From: Rhodoferax sp. BAB1
GTDB lineage: Bacteria > Pseudomonadota > Gammaproteobacteria > Burkholderiales > Burkholderiaceae_C
Length of the DNA: 64,000 nucleotides
Assembly: GCF_013334205.1 (NCBI RefSeq)
Contig: NZ_CP054424.1
Coordinates: forward strand, 2,252,001 to 2,316,000
Direction of reading: 5' to 3'
In this document: piece by piece, positions 25,598 through 34,963 of the stretch
How positions within the stretch are numbered: the first letter of the stretch is position 1
Layout of the letters: the number at the start of each line of letters is the position of its first letter
Program-made: the position numbers and the translations under genes
The notes under the pieces: model-generated
Databases searched by the model: none
The model's input: only the letters and a program-made list of their open reading frames with translations
What the model was told of the DNA's origin: nothing

Positions 25598-26356
25598 CTA
25601 GCGCTTGGCCTTGTCTGCCGTCTCCAGCATGGCCTTGGCAACACCTCTGAGGATATGGATTTCCTCCTGCGTGAGGTCCGCGCGGTTGAACAGGCTGTTG
25701 AGGCGCGGCATCAGTTTCTTGGGCGCCTCGGGGTCGAGGAAACCCACGGCCACCAGGGCCTGTTCCAGGTGCGTCAGCAAACCGGCCACCTGGGGCGCGT
25801 CGGCGCGCACCATGGGCGCCGTAGCCTCCTGCACGGGAAAGCCACCCAGGGCCAGCCGCCATTCATAGGCAATCACCTGCAGGGCCGAAGCCAGATTCAG
25901 CGAGCCGAACTTCGGGTTGGTCGGAATGCTCAGGGCCACGTGGCAGCGGTAGACGTCCTCGTTGCGCATGCCGAAGCGCTCGGAGCCGAAGAGGAAAGCC
26001 ACACCCTGCGCACCCACCTGCGGCGTGGCGGTCTGCACCAGCTGGGTGAAATGCTCGCGCGGCGCGCGCGTGGGCGGGCCGAAGTCGCGCGGGGTCATGG
26101 CGGTGGCGCACAGGTGGGTCATGCCGTCCAGCGCCTCGTCCAGGGTCTCGACGATGCGGGCGTTCTCCAGCACGTCCAGCGCCCCGCTGGCGCGCTGGAT
26201 GGTCTCCTCGCGCCGCAGCACATTGGCCCAGCGCGGCGCCACCAGCACCAGTTCGTCGAAACCCATGACCTTGATGGCACGCGCGGCGGCGCCCACATTG
26301 CCGGCGTGGCTGGTCTGGATCAGCACGAAACGGGTACGAAAAGGGGTGGTTTGCAT
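25598..26356 (-). CDS. trmJ: tRNA (cytidine/uridine-2'-O-)-methyltransferase TrmJ
   Basis: A 252-residue SPOUT-class methyltransferase. FVLIQTSHAGNVGAAARAIKVMG is motif 1, FLFGSERFGMRNEDVYRCHVALSIPTNP motif 2, and GSLNLASALQVIAYEWRLA motif 3 forming the trefoil-knot SAM site. A C-terminal helical extension (LFNRADLTQEEIHILRGVAKAML) is TrmJ-specific. It methylates the 2'-OH of residue 32 in tRNA anticodon loops. It is divergent from suhB across 124 bp, a common arrangement in betaproteobacteria. Confidence 0.94.
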   Translation of the reverse strand: MQTTPFRTRFVLIQTSHAGNVGAAARAIKVMGFDELVLVAPRWANVLRREETIQRASGALDVLENARIVETLDEALDGMTHLCATAMTPRDFGPPTRAPREHFTQLVQTATPQVGAQGVAFLFGSERFGMRNEDVYRCHVALSIPTNPKFGSLNLASALQVIAYEWRLALGGFPVQEATAPMVRADAPQVAGLLTHLEQALVAVGFLDPEAPKKLMPRLNSLFNRADLTQEEIHILRGVAKAMLETADKAKR

Positions 26357-26480
26357 GGAAATGGGGCGCTGCGGGTAAAATCTGGCCCTATTGTCGCCGC
26401 CCGCATCGCCGAACCGGCTTTCTGCTCTTCAGCTTCCAGGGCCCGTGCCATAGTCCGCGCCCCCAACGCCTCCACAATTT

Positions 26481-27398
26481 ATGTCGTCCCCCAATCTGCA
26501 CCCCATGCTCAACGTGGCCATCAAGGCCGCCCGCGCCGCCGGCGCCATCATCAACCGCGCTGCGCTCGACGTCGAGGCCGTGCGCGTCTCGCAGAAGCAG
26601 GTGAACGACTTTGTGACCGAGGTGGACCACGCCAGCGAAGAGACCATCATCGAAACGCTGCTCACCGCCTACCCGGGCCACGCCATCTGGGGTGAGGAGA
26701 CCGGCCGCACGCGCGGCGCCCAGGATTCGGACCACGTCTGGATCATCGACCCGCTGGACGGCACCACCAACTTCATCCACGGCTTCCCGGTCTATTGCGT
26801 CAGCATCGCGCTGGCCGTCAAAGGCAAGGTCGAGCAGGCCGTCATCTACGACCCCTCGCGCAACGACCTCTTCACCGCCACCAAGGGCCGCGGCGCCTAC
26901 ATGAACGAGCGCCGCATCCGCGTGAGCAAGCGCACCCAGCTCTCGCAGTGCCTGATCTCCACCGGTTTCCCCTTCCGCCAGGGCGACAACTTCCCGGCCT
27001 ACCTGGCCATGATGAGCGACGTGATGCAGCGCACCGCCGGCCTGCGCCGCCCGGGCGCGGCCGCGCTGGACCTGGCCTATGTGGCCGCCGGTTTCACCGA
27101 TGGTTTCTTCGAGACCGGCCTGAGCCCCTGGGACGTGGCCGCCGGCTCGCTCTTGGTCACCGAGGCCGGTGGCCTGGTGGGCAACTTCACCGGTGAATCG
27201 GACTTCCTGGAACAGAAGGAATGCCTGGCCGGCGCCCCGCGCATCTACGGCCAGCTGGTGCCCCTGCTGCACAAGTACAGCAAGTTCGCCGGTGCCGGCG
27301 AGAAAGCCGAAGCGCGCCAGAACGCCGACAAGCTCAGCCTGTCCTCGGGTAACGGGAACGGCAACGGCGACGAGCGCGACCAGGGCGCTTTCGAGTAA
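26481..27398 (+). CDS. suhB: Inositol-1-monophosphatase SuhB
   Basis: A 305-residue magnesium-dependent phosphatase. [12 protein letters not shown] carries the metal-binding Glu, [17 protein letters not shown] is the DPxD(G/S)T motif and [18 protein letters not shown] the third metal-ligand motif. SuhB also binds the transcription machinery and assists rRNA antitermination. The protein is about 35 residues longer than usual: the tail after residue 270 is charged, then rich in Gly and Asn ([18 protein letters not shown]), likely disordered. Confidence 0.93.
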   Translation: MSSPNLHPMLNVAIKAARAAGAIINRAALDVEAVRVSQKQVNDFVTEVDHASEETIIETLLTAYPGHAIWGEETGRTRGAQDSDHVWIIDPLDGTTNFIHGFPVYCVSIALAVKGKVEQAVIYDPSRNDLFTATKGRGAYMNERRIRVSKRTQLSQCLISTGFPFRQGDNFPAYLAMMSDVMQRTAGLRRPGAAALDLAYVAAGFTDGFFETGLSPWDVAAGSLLVTEAGGLVGNFTGESDFLEQKECLAGAPRIYGQLVPLLHKYSKFAGAGEKAEARQNADKLSLSSGNGNGNGDERDQGAFE

Positions 27399-27418
27399 TC
27401 AGCAGTTGAACGCCGGCC

Positions 27419-30385
27419 TTATGCCGGTATGACGGTGTGGCCTAACGGCCCTGGGCGACCAAAGAGGTACCCCTGGAACACGGCGCAGCCGCTGTCCAGC
27501 AGGAACTGGCGCTGCCCCTCGGTCTCCACGCCCTCGGCCACGGCCTGCAGGTCCATGCTCTGGGCCAGGGCCAGGATGGTGCGCACGATGGCCGCATCGT
27601 TGGGATCGGTCAGCACGTCACGCACAAAGGACTGGTCGATCTTGAGCTGGTCCAGCGGCAGGCGCTTGAGGTAACTCAGCGATGAGTAACCCGTGCCGAA
27701 ATCGTCCAGCGCGAAACGCACACCGCGTTCGCGCAAGGCGCCCATCTTGCGGATGGCGTCTTCCACGTCGCTGATCAGCACACTCTCGGTCAGCTCCAGC
27801 TTCAGGTACTGCGGGTCGACACCGGTCTCGTCCAGCACGGCCTGGACCTGGCTCACGAAATCGGCCTGGCGGAACTGGCGCGCGCTGACGTTGACCGCCA
27901 GGCTGAGCTTGCGGGTGGCGGGCTGATCTGCCCAGGCCACCAGCTGGCGGCAGGCCGAGCGCAGCACCCACTGGCCGATCAGCAGGATCAGGCCGGACTG
28001 CTCGGCCAGGGTGATGAACTCGCCCGGCATCACCATACCGCGCCCGGGATGGCGCCAGCGCAGCAGCGCCTCGTAGCCGACGATCTTGTTGTAGCCATCG
28101 ACCACCGGCTGGTAATGCAGCAGCAGTTCCTCGCGCTGCAGGCCCTGGCGCAGGTCGGCATCGAGCGCGGCGCGCGCCAGCACCGTGGCCTGCATCTGCG
28201 GGTCGAAGAAACGCAGGGTGTTGCGCCCGGCCGCCTTGGCCTGGTACATGGCCACGTCGGCACGCTTGAGCAGCTCGTCCACGCCCAGCGAGGCGCCGGA
28301 AAACAGCGTGATGCCGATGCTGGGCGAACTGTTGTGCTGGCGGCCCACCAGTTCGTAGGGGGCGTTGAGGCGGGCCAGTATCTTCTCGGCCACCAGCTCG
28401 GCCTGGCCGGCGGCATCGGCATCGCTCTCGCTCAGGTCTTCCAGCATCACCACGAACTCGTCGCCGCCGAAACGTGCCGCCGTGTCGCCCTCGCGCAGGC
28501 AGGAGACCAGTCGCAAGGCGACCTGCTCCAGCAGCAGGTCGCCCACATCGTGGCCCAGCGTGTCGTTGAGGTCCTTGAAGTTGTCCAGGTCGATGAACAG
28601 CAGGGCACCGTAGCGTTTGCTGCGCGCGCTGGTGACCTGGGCGTGCGAGAGCCGGTCCATCAGCAGGCGCCGGTTGGGCAGGCCGGTCAGGGTGTCGTAG
28701 AAAGCCAGGCGCTGGGTTTCGTCCTCGGCGCGCTTGCGCTTGCTGATGTCGCGCCCGATGCCGCGGTAACCGCGGAACTGCCCCTGGCCATCGAAGATCG
28801 GCGTGCCGCTGACGGCCACCCAGTAGGGCTGCCCGTCAGCGTCGAGCCGCTGCAGCTCCAGGTCGCGGAAGGACTGGTGCGATTCCAGCACACGGCGGTG
28901 GGCGTCCCAGTCGTCCGCGCCCAGGTTCAGCGCGCCCAGCTCCCAGCGTGTCTTGCCCAGGCTCTCGTCCCGGGTCATGATGGACTTGCCGTCGCGGTAG
29001 CCCACGAAATTCGTGAAGCGGAAGTTCTCGTCGATCTCCCAGTACCAGTCGGAGGAGAGGTCGGTCAGGCTGCGGAAGCGCGCTTCGCTCTCCTGCAGCC
29101 GGGCTTCGGCCAGCTTGCTCTCGGTGATGTCGCGCACGGCGCCATAGGACGCCAGCTCGCCGCTGGGCTCGCGCACCGTGACGGAATTGCCGCGCACCCA
29201 GCGTGCCCCCCCCTCCGGATGCCGGATGCGGAACTCGTGCTGCCAGGAAGCGCCGTCGTGGAAAGCCGCGCGCATGGAGTCGAACAGCGCCGGTATGTCC
29301 TGCGGCTCGATCATGCTGAACAGCTTTCTTGCATCGTTCCTCACCTCTTCCGGCGAGACATGGAACATGCGGCGTACGCTCTCGCTGATGAAAGGGAAGC
29401 TCACCTGGCCGCCCTCCCGGTGCTGGTACTGGAACAGCACGTCGGGCACCCGGCTGGTGAGCTTTTCGATGAACTCGAGCTTCTCCTGCAGGATGTGGGC
29501 GGCCTGCATCTCGGCCGTCACGTCCATCACCACGCCGAAATCCGTGATGCTGCCGTCACTGTTCTGATGGCGCCGCATGCGGCTGCGCCGCCAGTAGATG
29601 CTGCCGTCAGGATGGATGGACCGGTACTCGACGATGCGCCCGTCCATGCTGCTGCGTGCCGCCAGGAAGACCGGAAGGTCGTCGGGGTGAATGCGGCCGC
29701 GGGCCTGGCCACGCGTGCGCACGGGACCGATCTTGTCGAAATCGATGTTCTGCAGTCCGCCGGAAAAATGGATGGTCGCACCGCCGTCGCTGGTGCTCCA
29801 GTGACCGACCCGGGCCAGTTCCTCGGTCAGGTTGTACAGGTCGAGCTGGGCGCTGAGTTTTTCATTGGCCTGCGCCAGCGCCAGCTCACCGGCGCGCAGC
29901 GACTCCTCGGCCATACGCTCGGTGGTGATGTCCTTGATGTACATCAGGATGTGCTTCTCGCCATCCACGTCCATCAGCGTGCCGTTGAGGCGCACCAGGC
30001 GTTTGCCCCGGTCCTTGAGATGGACGATGGCCTCGTAGTCCCGCAGGCGGCCGCTGACACGCAAGGCGGCCACGGCCGCTTCGCGGCTGGCCTGGTCGGG
30101 CCAGTGCCCGATCTCCACCACGGTATGGCCGATCACCTCCTCGCGGGTGTAGCCGGTGACGGCCAGCCACTCCTGGTTGACGTCGACGATCAGGCCATCG
30201 GCCAGGCGCGACAGGCCGATGGCCTCCGGGCTTTCGTCAAAAGCAGCGCTGAAAAGTTTCTCGCTATGGCGCCGCTGACGCTCCAGCAGCTCCCAGTCCC
30301 GCTCACGCTCCTGCAAACGCAGTTCAACCTCGCGCAATCGGGCACGAAGTTGCGTGTTCTCGTTCTTGTCGTCAGCTGTACCCAT
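27419..30385 (-). CDS. Multi-PAS GGDEF-EAL cyclic di-GMP signalling protein
   Basis: A 988-residue soluble protein. Residues 8-40 form a coiled coil (LRARLREVELRLQERERDWELLERQ), then four PAS/PAC sensor modules follow: about 45-165, 185-300, 310-430 and 440-565. The GGDEF domain (about 570-735) has intact GGDEF near residue 640 and an upstream RxxD (REGD) inhibitory site. The EAL domain (about 750-985) has YEALLRW near 770, LELTESVL, DDFGTGYSSL near 895 and VAEGVETEGQ, so metal and catalytic residues are present. Both synthesis and breakdown of cyclic di-GMP are possible. No membrane segments were seen. Its start is poorly supported by a ribosome site. The 259-bp gap to the next gene holds nothing recognisable. 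Confidence 0.92.
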   Translation of the reverse strand: MGTADDKNENTQLRARLREVELRLQERERDWELLERQRRHSEKLFSAAFDESPEAIGLSRLADGLIVDVNQEWLAVTGYTREEVIGHTVVEIGHWPDQASREAAVAALRVSGRLRDYEAIVHLKDRGKRLVRLNGTLMDVDGEKHILMYIKDITTERMAEESLRAGELALAQANEKLSAQLDLYNLTEELARVGHWSTSDGGATIHFSGGLQNIDFDKIGPVRTRGQARGRIHPDDLPVFLAARSSMDGRIVEYRSIHPDGSIYWRRSRMRRHQNSDGSITDFGVVMDVTAEMQAAHILQEKLEFIEKLTSRVPDVLFQYQHREGGQVSFPFISESVRRMFHVSPEEVRNDARKLFSMIEPQDIPALFDSMRAAFHDGASWQHEFRIRHPEGGARWVRGNSVTVREPSGELASYGAVRDITESKLAEARLQESEARFRSLTDLSSDWYWEIDENFRFTNFVGYRDGKSIMTRDESLGKTRWELGALNLGADDWDAHRRVLESHQSFRDLELQRLDADGQPYWVAVSGTPIFDGQGQFRGYRGIGRDISKRKRAEDETQRLAFYDTLTGLPNRRLLMDRLSHAQVTSARSKRYGALLFIDLDNFKDLNDTLGHDVGDLLLEQVALRLVSCLREGDTAARFGGDEFVVMLEDLSESDADAAGQAELVAEKILARLNAPYELVGRQHNSSPSIGITLFSGASLGVDELLKRADVAMYQAKAAGRNTLRFFDPQMQATVLARAALDADLRQGLQREELLLHYQPVVDGYNKIVGYEALLRWRHPGRGMVMPGEFITLAEQSGLILLIGQWVLRSACRQLVAWADQPATRKLSLAVNVSARQFRQADFVSQVQAVLDETGVDPQYLKLELTESVLISDVEDAIRKMGALRERGVRFALDDFGTGYSSLSYLKRLPLDQLKIDQSFVRDVLTDPNDAAIVRTILALAQSMDLQAVAEGVETEGQRQFLLDSGCAVFQGYLFGRPGPLGHTVIPA

Positions 30386-30644
30386 GAAAGATGCCGGTCG
30401 GCAGCGTCCCGCGCCAGCCTGACGGCTGTGCCCCTGGATGCTGTCCTGAAGTGTTGGAGGATGTTAATCGAGTTGGGGTCAGGGGCTCCCCGGCTCCGCG
30501 GGAATAAGTCCTGAAAGCCGGTATTCCTGCCTCATCCGGGGGCCGGGGGGCCAACCGGCGGTGGCAAGGGTCATGCCGGCGGCGGGAGCGGGAAAACCGG
30601 GCAAACGCTACATTCGGCGCTGCACACCGCATCCCCCGCAGGCC

Positions 30645-30806
30645 ATGACCCCGTCCCAAGACTACAAAGGCAACAAGCAGTCCCTGCCCGGCAAACCCTG
30701 CAGCGTCTGCGGCCGCCACATGAGCTGGCGCAAGAAATGGGAAAAAAATTGGGAGCAGGTCAAGTACTGCTCCGAAGCCTGCCGCCGCGCCCGGCCTGCC
30801 GCATGA
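30645..30806 (+). CDS. DUF2256 small zinc-ribbon-like protein
   Basis: A 53-residue protein with a CSVCGR pair and a KYCSEACR pair separated by about 20 residues rich in Trp and Lys ([11 protein letters not shown]), the DUF2256 pattern. The two cysteine pairs probably bind one zinc ion. Its stop overlaps the photolyase start codon (ATGA), so the two are translationally coupled. DUF2256 genes are often seen beside cryptochrome/photolyase genes, and a role with that protein is inferred. An upstream in-frame codon at 30561 gives only atypical sequence. Confidence 0.88.
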   Translation: MTPSQDYKGNKQSLPGKPCSVCGRHMSWRKKWEKNWEQVKYCSEACRRARPAA

Positions 30807-32353
30807 GCACGCTGCGCTCGCTCGTGCTGGTGCTGGGCGACCAGCTCGATCTGCAGGCGACCGCCTTCGACGGCTTCGATCCGGCGCAGGACCGCGTCTG
30901 GATGGCCGAGGTGGCCGAGGAATCCACCCACATCCCCTCCGGCAAGCCCCGCACCGTGCTTTTCCTCAGCGCCATGCGCCATTTCGCACAGGCCCTGGCA
31001 CAGATGAGCCGGCCGTTGCACTACGTGCGGCTGGACGAGACCGGCAACCGAGGCAGCCTGGCGCCCCAGCTGGCGCACGACCTGGCCACCTTGCAGCCGC
31101 AGCAACTCATCATGACGGCGCCGGGCGACTGGCGCGTGCTCAAGGCCCTGCAAGCCACGGCCGCTGCCGCCGGCCTGCCCCTGGAGATCCGCGACGACCG
31201 GCATTTCTACACCACGGTGCGCGACTTCGCCGCCCATGCCCGCGGCCGCAAGAGCCTGCGCATGGAGTACTTCTACCGCGAGCAGCGCAAGAAACACCAG
31301 GTGCTGATGGAGGGCGAGCAGCCCGCCGGCGGCCAGTGGAATTTCGACGCCGACAACCGCCAGGCTTTCGGCCCCCAGGGCCCGGGTTTCGTGCCGCCGC
31401 GCAGCCGCTTCGAACCCGACGCGATCACGCGCGAGGTCATGGCCCTGGTGCAGCAGCGTTTTGCCACGCACCCGGGCGAGCTGGAGAGCTTTGCCTGGCC
31501 GGTCACGCGCGCGCAGGCCCTGCAGGCGCTCGATGACTTCATCACGCAGCGCCTGGCCGATTTCGGCCACTGGCAGGACGCGATCTGGCCGGGTCAGCCC
31601 TGGCTCTACCACGCCCACCTCTCCGCCGCCCTCAACCTCAAGCTCCTCCATCCGCGCGAGGTGGTGGCCCGGGCCGAGGCCGCGTACCGCACCGGCCAGG
31701 TGCCGCTGTCCAGCGCCGAGGGTTTCATCCGCCAGATCCTGGGCTGGCGCGAGTACGTGCGCGGCATCTACTGGACGCAGATGCCGCAGTACCTCGAAGG
31801 CAATGCGCTCGACGCCCATGAAGACCTGCCCGCCTGGTACTGGACTGGCCGCACCGATCTGGCCTGCCTGGCCGACGCCATCAGCCAGACGCTGCAGCAC
31901 GGCTACGCGCACCACATCCAGCGCCTCATGGTGACCGGCCTGTTCGCCCTGCTCTATGGCGTGGAACCCCGGCAGGTGCACGCCTGGTACCTCGGCGTCT
32001 ACGTGGACGCGGTGGAATGGGTGGAGCTGCCCAACACCCTGGGCATGAGCCAGTACGCCGACGGCGGCCTGATGGCCAGCAAACCCTATATCGCCAGCGG
32101 CAAATACATCGAACGCATGAGCCCCCTGTGCAAAGGCTGCCGTTACGACCCGGCCCAGCGCACCGGCGAACGCGCCTGCCCCATCACCACGCTGTACTGG
32201 GATTTCCTGCTGCGCCACGAAGCCCTGCTGGCGAGCAACCCGCGCACCGCGCTGCAGGTCAGGAACCTGGCCCGGCTGGACGCGGCCGAGCGCCTGGCCG
32301 TGCAGGCGCGTGCCGACGCCATCCGCCGCGGCGAGGTCGGCACGCTGGACTGA
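30803..32353 (+). CDS. Iron-sulfur bacterial cryptochrome/(6-4) photolyase (FeS-BCP, PhrB-like)
   Basis: A 516-residue flavoprotein. The N-terminal Rossmann-like domain begins [13 protein letters not shown] and includes [27 protein letters not shown]. The C-terminal FAD domain has [47 protein letters not shown]. Cysteines at 355, 443, 446 and 459 have exactly the spacing of the four iron-sulfur ligands of Agrobacterium PhrB (350, 438, 441, 454, as I recall). So the [4Fe-4S] cluster is predicted intact. The enzyme repairs (6-4) photoproducts or acts as a light sensor. A terminator follows 15 bp after the stop. Confidence 0.92.
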   Translation: MSTLRSLVLVLGDQLDLQATAFDGFDPAQDRVWMAEVAEESTHIPSGKPRTVLFLSAMRHFAQALAQMSRPLHYVRLDETGNRGSLAPQLAHDLATLQPQQLIMTAPGDWRVLKALQATAAAAGLPLEIRDDRHFYTTVRDFAAHARGRKSLRMEYFYREQRKKHQVLMEGEQPAGGQWNFDADNRQAFGPQGPGFVPPRSRFEPDAITREVMALVQQRFATHPGELESFAWPVTRAQALQALDDFITQRLADFGHWQDAIWPGQPWLYHAHLSAALNLKLLHPREVVARAEAAYRTGQVPLSSAEGFIRQILGWREYVRGIYWTQMPQYLEGNALDAHEDLPAWYWTGRTDLACLADAISQTLQHGYAHHIQRLMVTGLFALLYGVEPRQVHAWYLGVYVDAVEWVELPNTLGMSQYADGGLMASKPYIASGKYIERMSPLCKGCRYDPAQRTGERACPITTLYWDFLLRHEALLASNPRTALQVRNLARLDAAERLAVQARADAIRRGEVGTLD

Positions 32354-32367
32354 GAGGGTGGTAAGCG

Positions 32368-32391
32368 GCCCCGTGCCAAACGGGGCGTTTT
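32368..32391 (+). terminator. Terminator after the photolyase gene
   Basis: GCCCCGT and ACGGGGC form a 7-bp perfect stem with a 5-base loop, followed by GTTTT. The T tract is short. Confidence 0.6.
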
Positions 32392-32407
32392 GCCATAAGC
32401 TCAGGCC

Positions 32408-32794
32408 ATGACCACCCTGAACGTCCTGGGCACCGAGCTCATGCCCTGCTCCTACGACCCGCTCACCGGTTTCCACCGCGACGGCTGTTGCAAGACCGAC
32501 GCGCACGACCTGGGCTCGCACGTGATCTGCGCGCGTCTGACGCAGGCCTTCCTCGACTTCTCCGTGGCCAGCGGCAACGACCTCGTCACCCCGCACCCTG
32601 AGTACCGATTCCCCGGCCTGAAAGCCGGCGACCGCTGGTGCCTGTGCGCGCTGCGCTGGAAAGCGGCGCTAGAGGCCGGTGTGGCCCCGTCCGTGGTGCT
32701 GGAATGCACGCACTTGCGCGCGCTGGACTACGTCACGCTGGACCAACTGCGCGCGCACGCGCTGCTGCCCGGCAAACGCGAACCCCAGCCCTGA
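32408..32794 (+). CDS. DUF2237 family protein
   Basis: A 128-residue protein with the strongly conserved DUF2237 features: MPCSYDPLTGFHRDGCC near the start, GSHVICARLTQAFLDFS, FPGLKAGDRWCLCALRW and VVLECTHLRAL. Five cysteines are spread through the molecule. It is presumably a cytoplasmic protein; function is unknown for the family. It lies 54 bp after the photolyase gene beyond a terminator. Confidence 0.85.
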   Translation: MTTLNVLGTELMPCSYDPLTGFHRDGCCKTDAHDLGSHVICARLTQAFLDFSVASGNDLVTPHPEYRFPGLKAGDRWCLCALRWKAALEAGVAPSVVLECTHLRALDYVTLDQLRAHALLPGKREPQP

Positions 32795-32804
32795 GCCGGC
32801 GGCC

Positions 32805-33188
32805 TCAGCGCGGCGCGGCCAGCAGGCTCACATGCGCGGCCACCACGCGCCAGCCCGCGGGCGTGCGCAGCCAGGTCTGGCTCTGGCGGCCAATGGCCTC
32901 GCTGCCGCTGCGACGGAACTCGCAGTTGGCCGTGGCGTAGTCGCTGCCGTAGGTGGTGATCACCGTGCGCGTGAGTTCGCGCATCAGGCCCACCGAGGGC
33001 CGCCCCGCGCGGAAGGCCCGGATCTCGTCGTAACCGTACAGGTTCTCGGTGGCGCCGTAACGCAGCGTGTGCGGGCTGTCCCAGAACAGCTCGTCCAGCA
33101 CCTCCACCTTGTTGTTGACCAGCGCGTCCTCGTAGCGCGCAAAAGCAGCCCTCACTTCGGCCAGTACCTCGGGGCGGTTGATCTCCAT
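32805..33188 (-). CDS. AtzH/HpxZ-like protein (SnoaL/NTF2 fold, DUF3225)
   Basis: A 127-residue protein with a cone-shaped NTF2-like fold: [54 protein letters not shown] and [24 protein letters not shown]. These segments match the AtzH/HpxZ group found with amidases and oxalurate or allantoin catabolism genes. No such amidase gene is next to it here. I place the start at 33188 (MEINRPEV), with GAGGA about 9 bases upstream; an ATG at 33206 is also possible. Convergent with the DUF2237 gene (10-bp gap). Confidence 0.8.
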   Translation of the reverse strand: MEINRPEVLAEVRAAFARYEDALVNNKVEVLDELFWDSPHTLRYGATENLYGYDEIRAFRAGRPSVGLMRELTRTVITTYGSDYATANCEFRRSGSEAIGRQSQTWLRTPAGWRVVAAHVSLLAAPR

Positions 33189-33232
33189 GCGGGGGTCCTC
33201 TTTCATGCTGCCAGTTTCGCGGAAACTGCATG

Positions 33233-33346
33233 CTAGCCCAGATCGACACACCGAACAGAGGATCCGGCACCGCAACGACCGCCGGCCCGGGCCTGCATGG
33301 CCGAGATCGTCTCGCGCTGCTTGAGCTTGTTGCGGCGCGGGTTCAC
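33233..33346 (-). pseudogene. Possible truncated gene start after the DeoR-type regulator
   Basis: A GTG codon overlaps the regulator's stop (GTGA) and opens a 37-codon frame beginning [17 protein letters not shown], then stops. The basic start is vaguely like the beginning of HpcH/HpaI aldolases, but this is too short to judge. It may be a remnant of a former operon partner or no gene at all. Confidence 0.2.
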
Positions 33347-34143
33347 CCTGCCGCGTCGTCAGGCGAGGCCACCAGCACCTCGACACCAAGAGCACTCACC
33401 TGGCTGCGATCGCTGTCGCTGACACCCGAGTCCGTGATAACACGCGTGACCCGCTTCAACTCGCAAATGCGGAAGATCGCCTGTGAGCTGAATTTTGACG
33501 AGTCCACCATCACGGTGACCGACTGCGCTGCATCAACGAAGCACCGATTCATCGCCGCCTCGTCCGGGGACAACATCCCTATGCCACCGGTCGGGGAGAT
33601 TCCATGCACACCGAGGAAGGCCACCCTGACGGAGATATCGTCGAAAGCGCCTGGTGCTGGCCGGCTCACCGACGCCATCTTCTTGAAATCCACCGTACCC
33701 GGCAAGAGATACACCGCGGCGTTCTGGCTGCGGGCGAATTCCATGGCCACGGTCAGTCCATTGGTGACGACATGCAGATTCTGGTGGCCACGCAAGGCCT
33801 CGGCCAGATGGCGCGAGGTGGTGCCCCCGTTGACCAGGATGCAGTCGCCATCGGAGACCTGCTGCGCCGCAAGTTCCGCGATGGCGCGCTTTTCGCGGAC
33901 GTGTTCGCGCTCGCGCTCGGCGTAACTGATGCTTTCGTAGCGCGCCCAGCCCTCGGCAATCATCTCGCCGGAGATCGCACCGCCGCGCGTGCGCGCCAGC
34001 AGTCCGCGCTCCTGCAACTCGATCAGGTCCCGGCGGATGGTGATCGGTGAGGTCTGGAACCTCTCGGCCAGAACGGTGACCTCGACAGCGCCGCCCCCCT
34101 GGACCAGGGCAACGATTTCCTTATGGCGTGCGGCTTTGAGCAT
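33343..34143 (-). CDS. DeoR-family transcriptional regulator (GlpR-like)
   Basis: A 266-residue regulator. The N-terminal winged helix ([46 protein letters not shown]) holds the DeoR signature. The C-terminal sugar-phosphate-isomerase-like effector domain has [31 protein letters not shown], and [13 protein letters not shown], the phosphosugar-binding segments. It is divergent from the HAD-ABC importer operon, with a 115-bp gap containing an inverted repeat. GlpR-type regulators sense glycerol-3-phosphate or sugar phosphates, which fits an importer of phosphorylated glycerol compounds. Confidence 0.92.
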   Translation of the reverse strand: MLKAARHKEIVALVQGGGAVEVTVLAERFQTSPITIRRDLIELQERGLLARTRGGAISGEMIAEGWARYESISYAEREREHVREKRAIAELAAQQVSDGDCILVNGGTTSRHLAEALRGHQNLHVVTNGLTVAMEFARSQNAAVYLLPGTVDFKKMASVSRPAPGAFDDISVRVAFLGVHGISPTGGIGMLSPDEAAMNRCFVDAAQSVTVMVDSSKFSSQAIFRICELKRVTRVITDSGVSDSDRSQVSALGVEVLVASPDDAAG

Positions 34144-34174
34144 GGGCGTTGGGCGTGTTCATGCCTGGATGGGT

Positions 34175-34200
34175 TTCCTGAATCTATCCTGATTCAGGGA
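34175..34200. promoter_or_regulatory. Inverted repeat in the divergent DeoR/HAD promoter region
   Basis: CCTGAATC and GATTCAGG (34177-34184/34191-34198) form 8-bp perfect arms with a 6-bp spacer; the arms extend to 10 bp with one mismatch. Position between the divergent starts makes it a candidate operator for the DeoR-type regulator. Confidence 0.55.
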
Positions 34201-34258
34201 ACTATAGGATCAATACAAGTCATCAGAATGACACAAGATGTTCGTAGCATCGGCGAAT

Positions 34259-34963
34259 ATGAACATAAACGATCATTTTCGCGCCATGGTATTCGATGTC
34301 GATGGCACTCTGTTCGACACCCTCCCTTCCCTGGCGGCCGCTGCCAATGAGGTGCTGGAGCACGCCGGCCTGCGCGCCATCGCAATGCCACTGTTGCGAC
34401 CGGCCTTGAGCGAAGGGCTGGTCCCGATGTTCCGCCAGGCGCTCGCACTCCAGACCGAGACGATTCCCGACGGGACCGCCGCCCGGTTGGAAGAGGACTA
34501 CCTGGCCTTGTACATGCAACGCGGGCTCGCGACCACCAGGCCGTTCCCCGGTGCCGCCGCCGCGCTGGAGGCGTTTGCGACCCAGGGCCTGCGACTTGCC
34601 ATCTGCACCAACCGCGATCGGGCCTCGACGGATGCGCTGCTTGCCGCCGCGGCCTTTCCCGTTGACTTCGAAGTCATCGTCGGTATCGGCGACGCCCCCC
34701 TGGCCAAGCCTGCAGCCGACCCGCTGCTGCGGGTGCTTGAACTGATGGGGTTGCCGCCATCACAGGTGCTGTTCATCGGGGACTCCGCCATCGATGCGCG
34801 CTGCGCGCAAGCAGCCCAGGTCCGTTTTGCCGCCCACCTCGGCGGTTATGCCAGCCACCCGGACGATCTGCTGCCGCAGGTGGCTGGCTTCGACGGCTAC
34901 GACCAACTGACTCAATGGGTACTCAAGCGACTGCCCACCGACAAGGAGGCATGCCATGCCTGA
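34259..34963 (+). CDS. HAD-superfamily phosphatase (phosphoglycolate phosphatase-like)
   Basis: A 234-residue HAD subfamily IA hydrolase. AMVFDVDGTLFDTLPSL is motif I with the nucleophile Asp, LAICTNRDRAS motif II, LAKPAADPLLRVLELMG motif III with Lys, and VLFIGDSAIDARCAQAA motif IV. An alpha-helical cap sits between motifs I and II. No strong ribosome site is visible; an in-frame ATG at 34238 would add seven residues. It opens the operon and overlaps the ABC ATPase gene by 8 bp. Dephosphorylation of an imported phosphate ester is inferred. Confidence 0.9.
   Translation: MNINDHFRAMVFDVDGTLFDTLPSLAAAANEVLEHAGLRAIAMPLLRPALSEGLVPMFRQALALQTETIPDGTAARLEEDYLALYMQRGLATTRPFPGAAAALEAFATQGLRLAICTNRDRASTDALLAAAAFPVDFEVIVGIGDAPLAKPAADPLLRVLELMGLPPSQVLFIGDSAIDARCAQAAQVRFAAHLGGYASHPDDLLPQVAGFDGYDQLTQWVLKRLPTDKEACHA

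Noticed and set aside
26357..26480. Possible tRNA in the gap between trmJ and suhB
   Set aside because: No cloverleaf, T-loop GTTC motif or CCA end could be fitted; it is more likely the divergent promoter region.
27413..27427. Small CCGGC/GCCGG hairpin at the convergent end of suhB and the GGDEF-EAL gene
   Set aside because: It lies over the stop codon and has no T tract, so a terminator call is not supported.
28049..30514. An 821-codon open frame opposite the PAS-GGDEF-EAL gene
   Set aside because: The minus strand has intact GGDEF, EAL and PAS motifs; the plus-strand translation is a shadow.
30662..32596. A 644-codon open frame opposite the photolyase gene
   Set aside because: The plus strand holds the cysteine and FAD motifs of the photolyase; the opposite frame has shadow composition.
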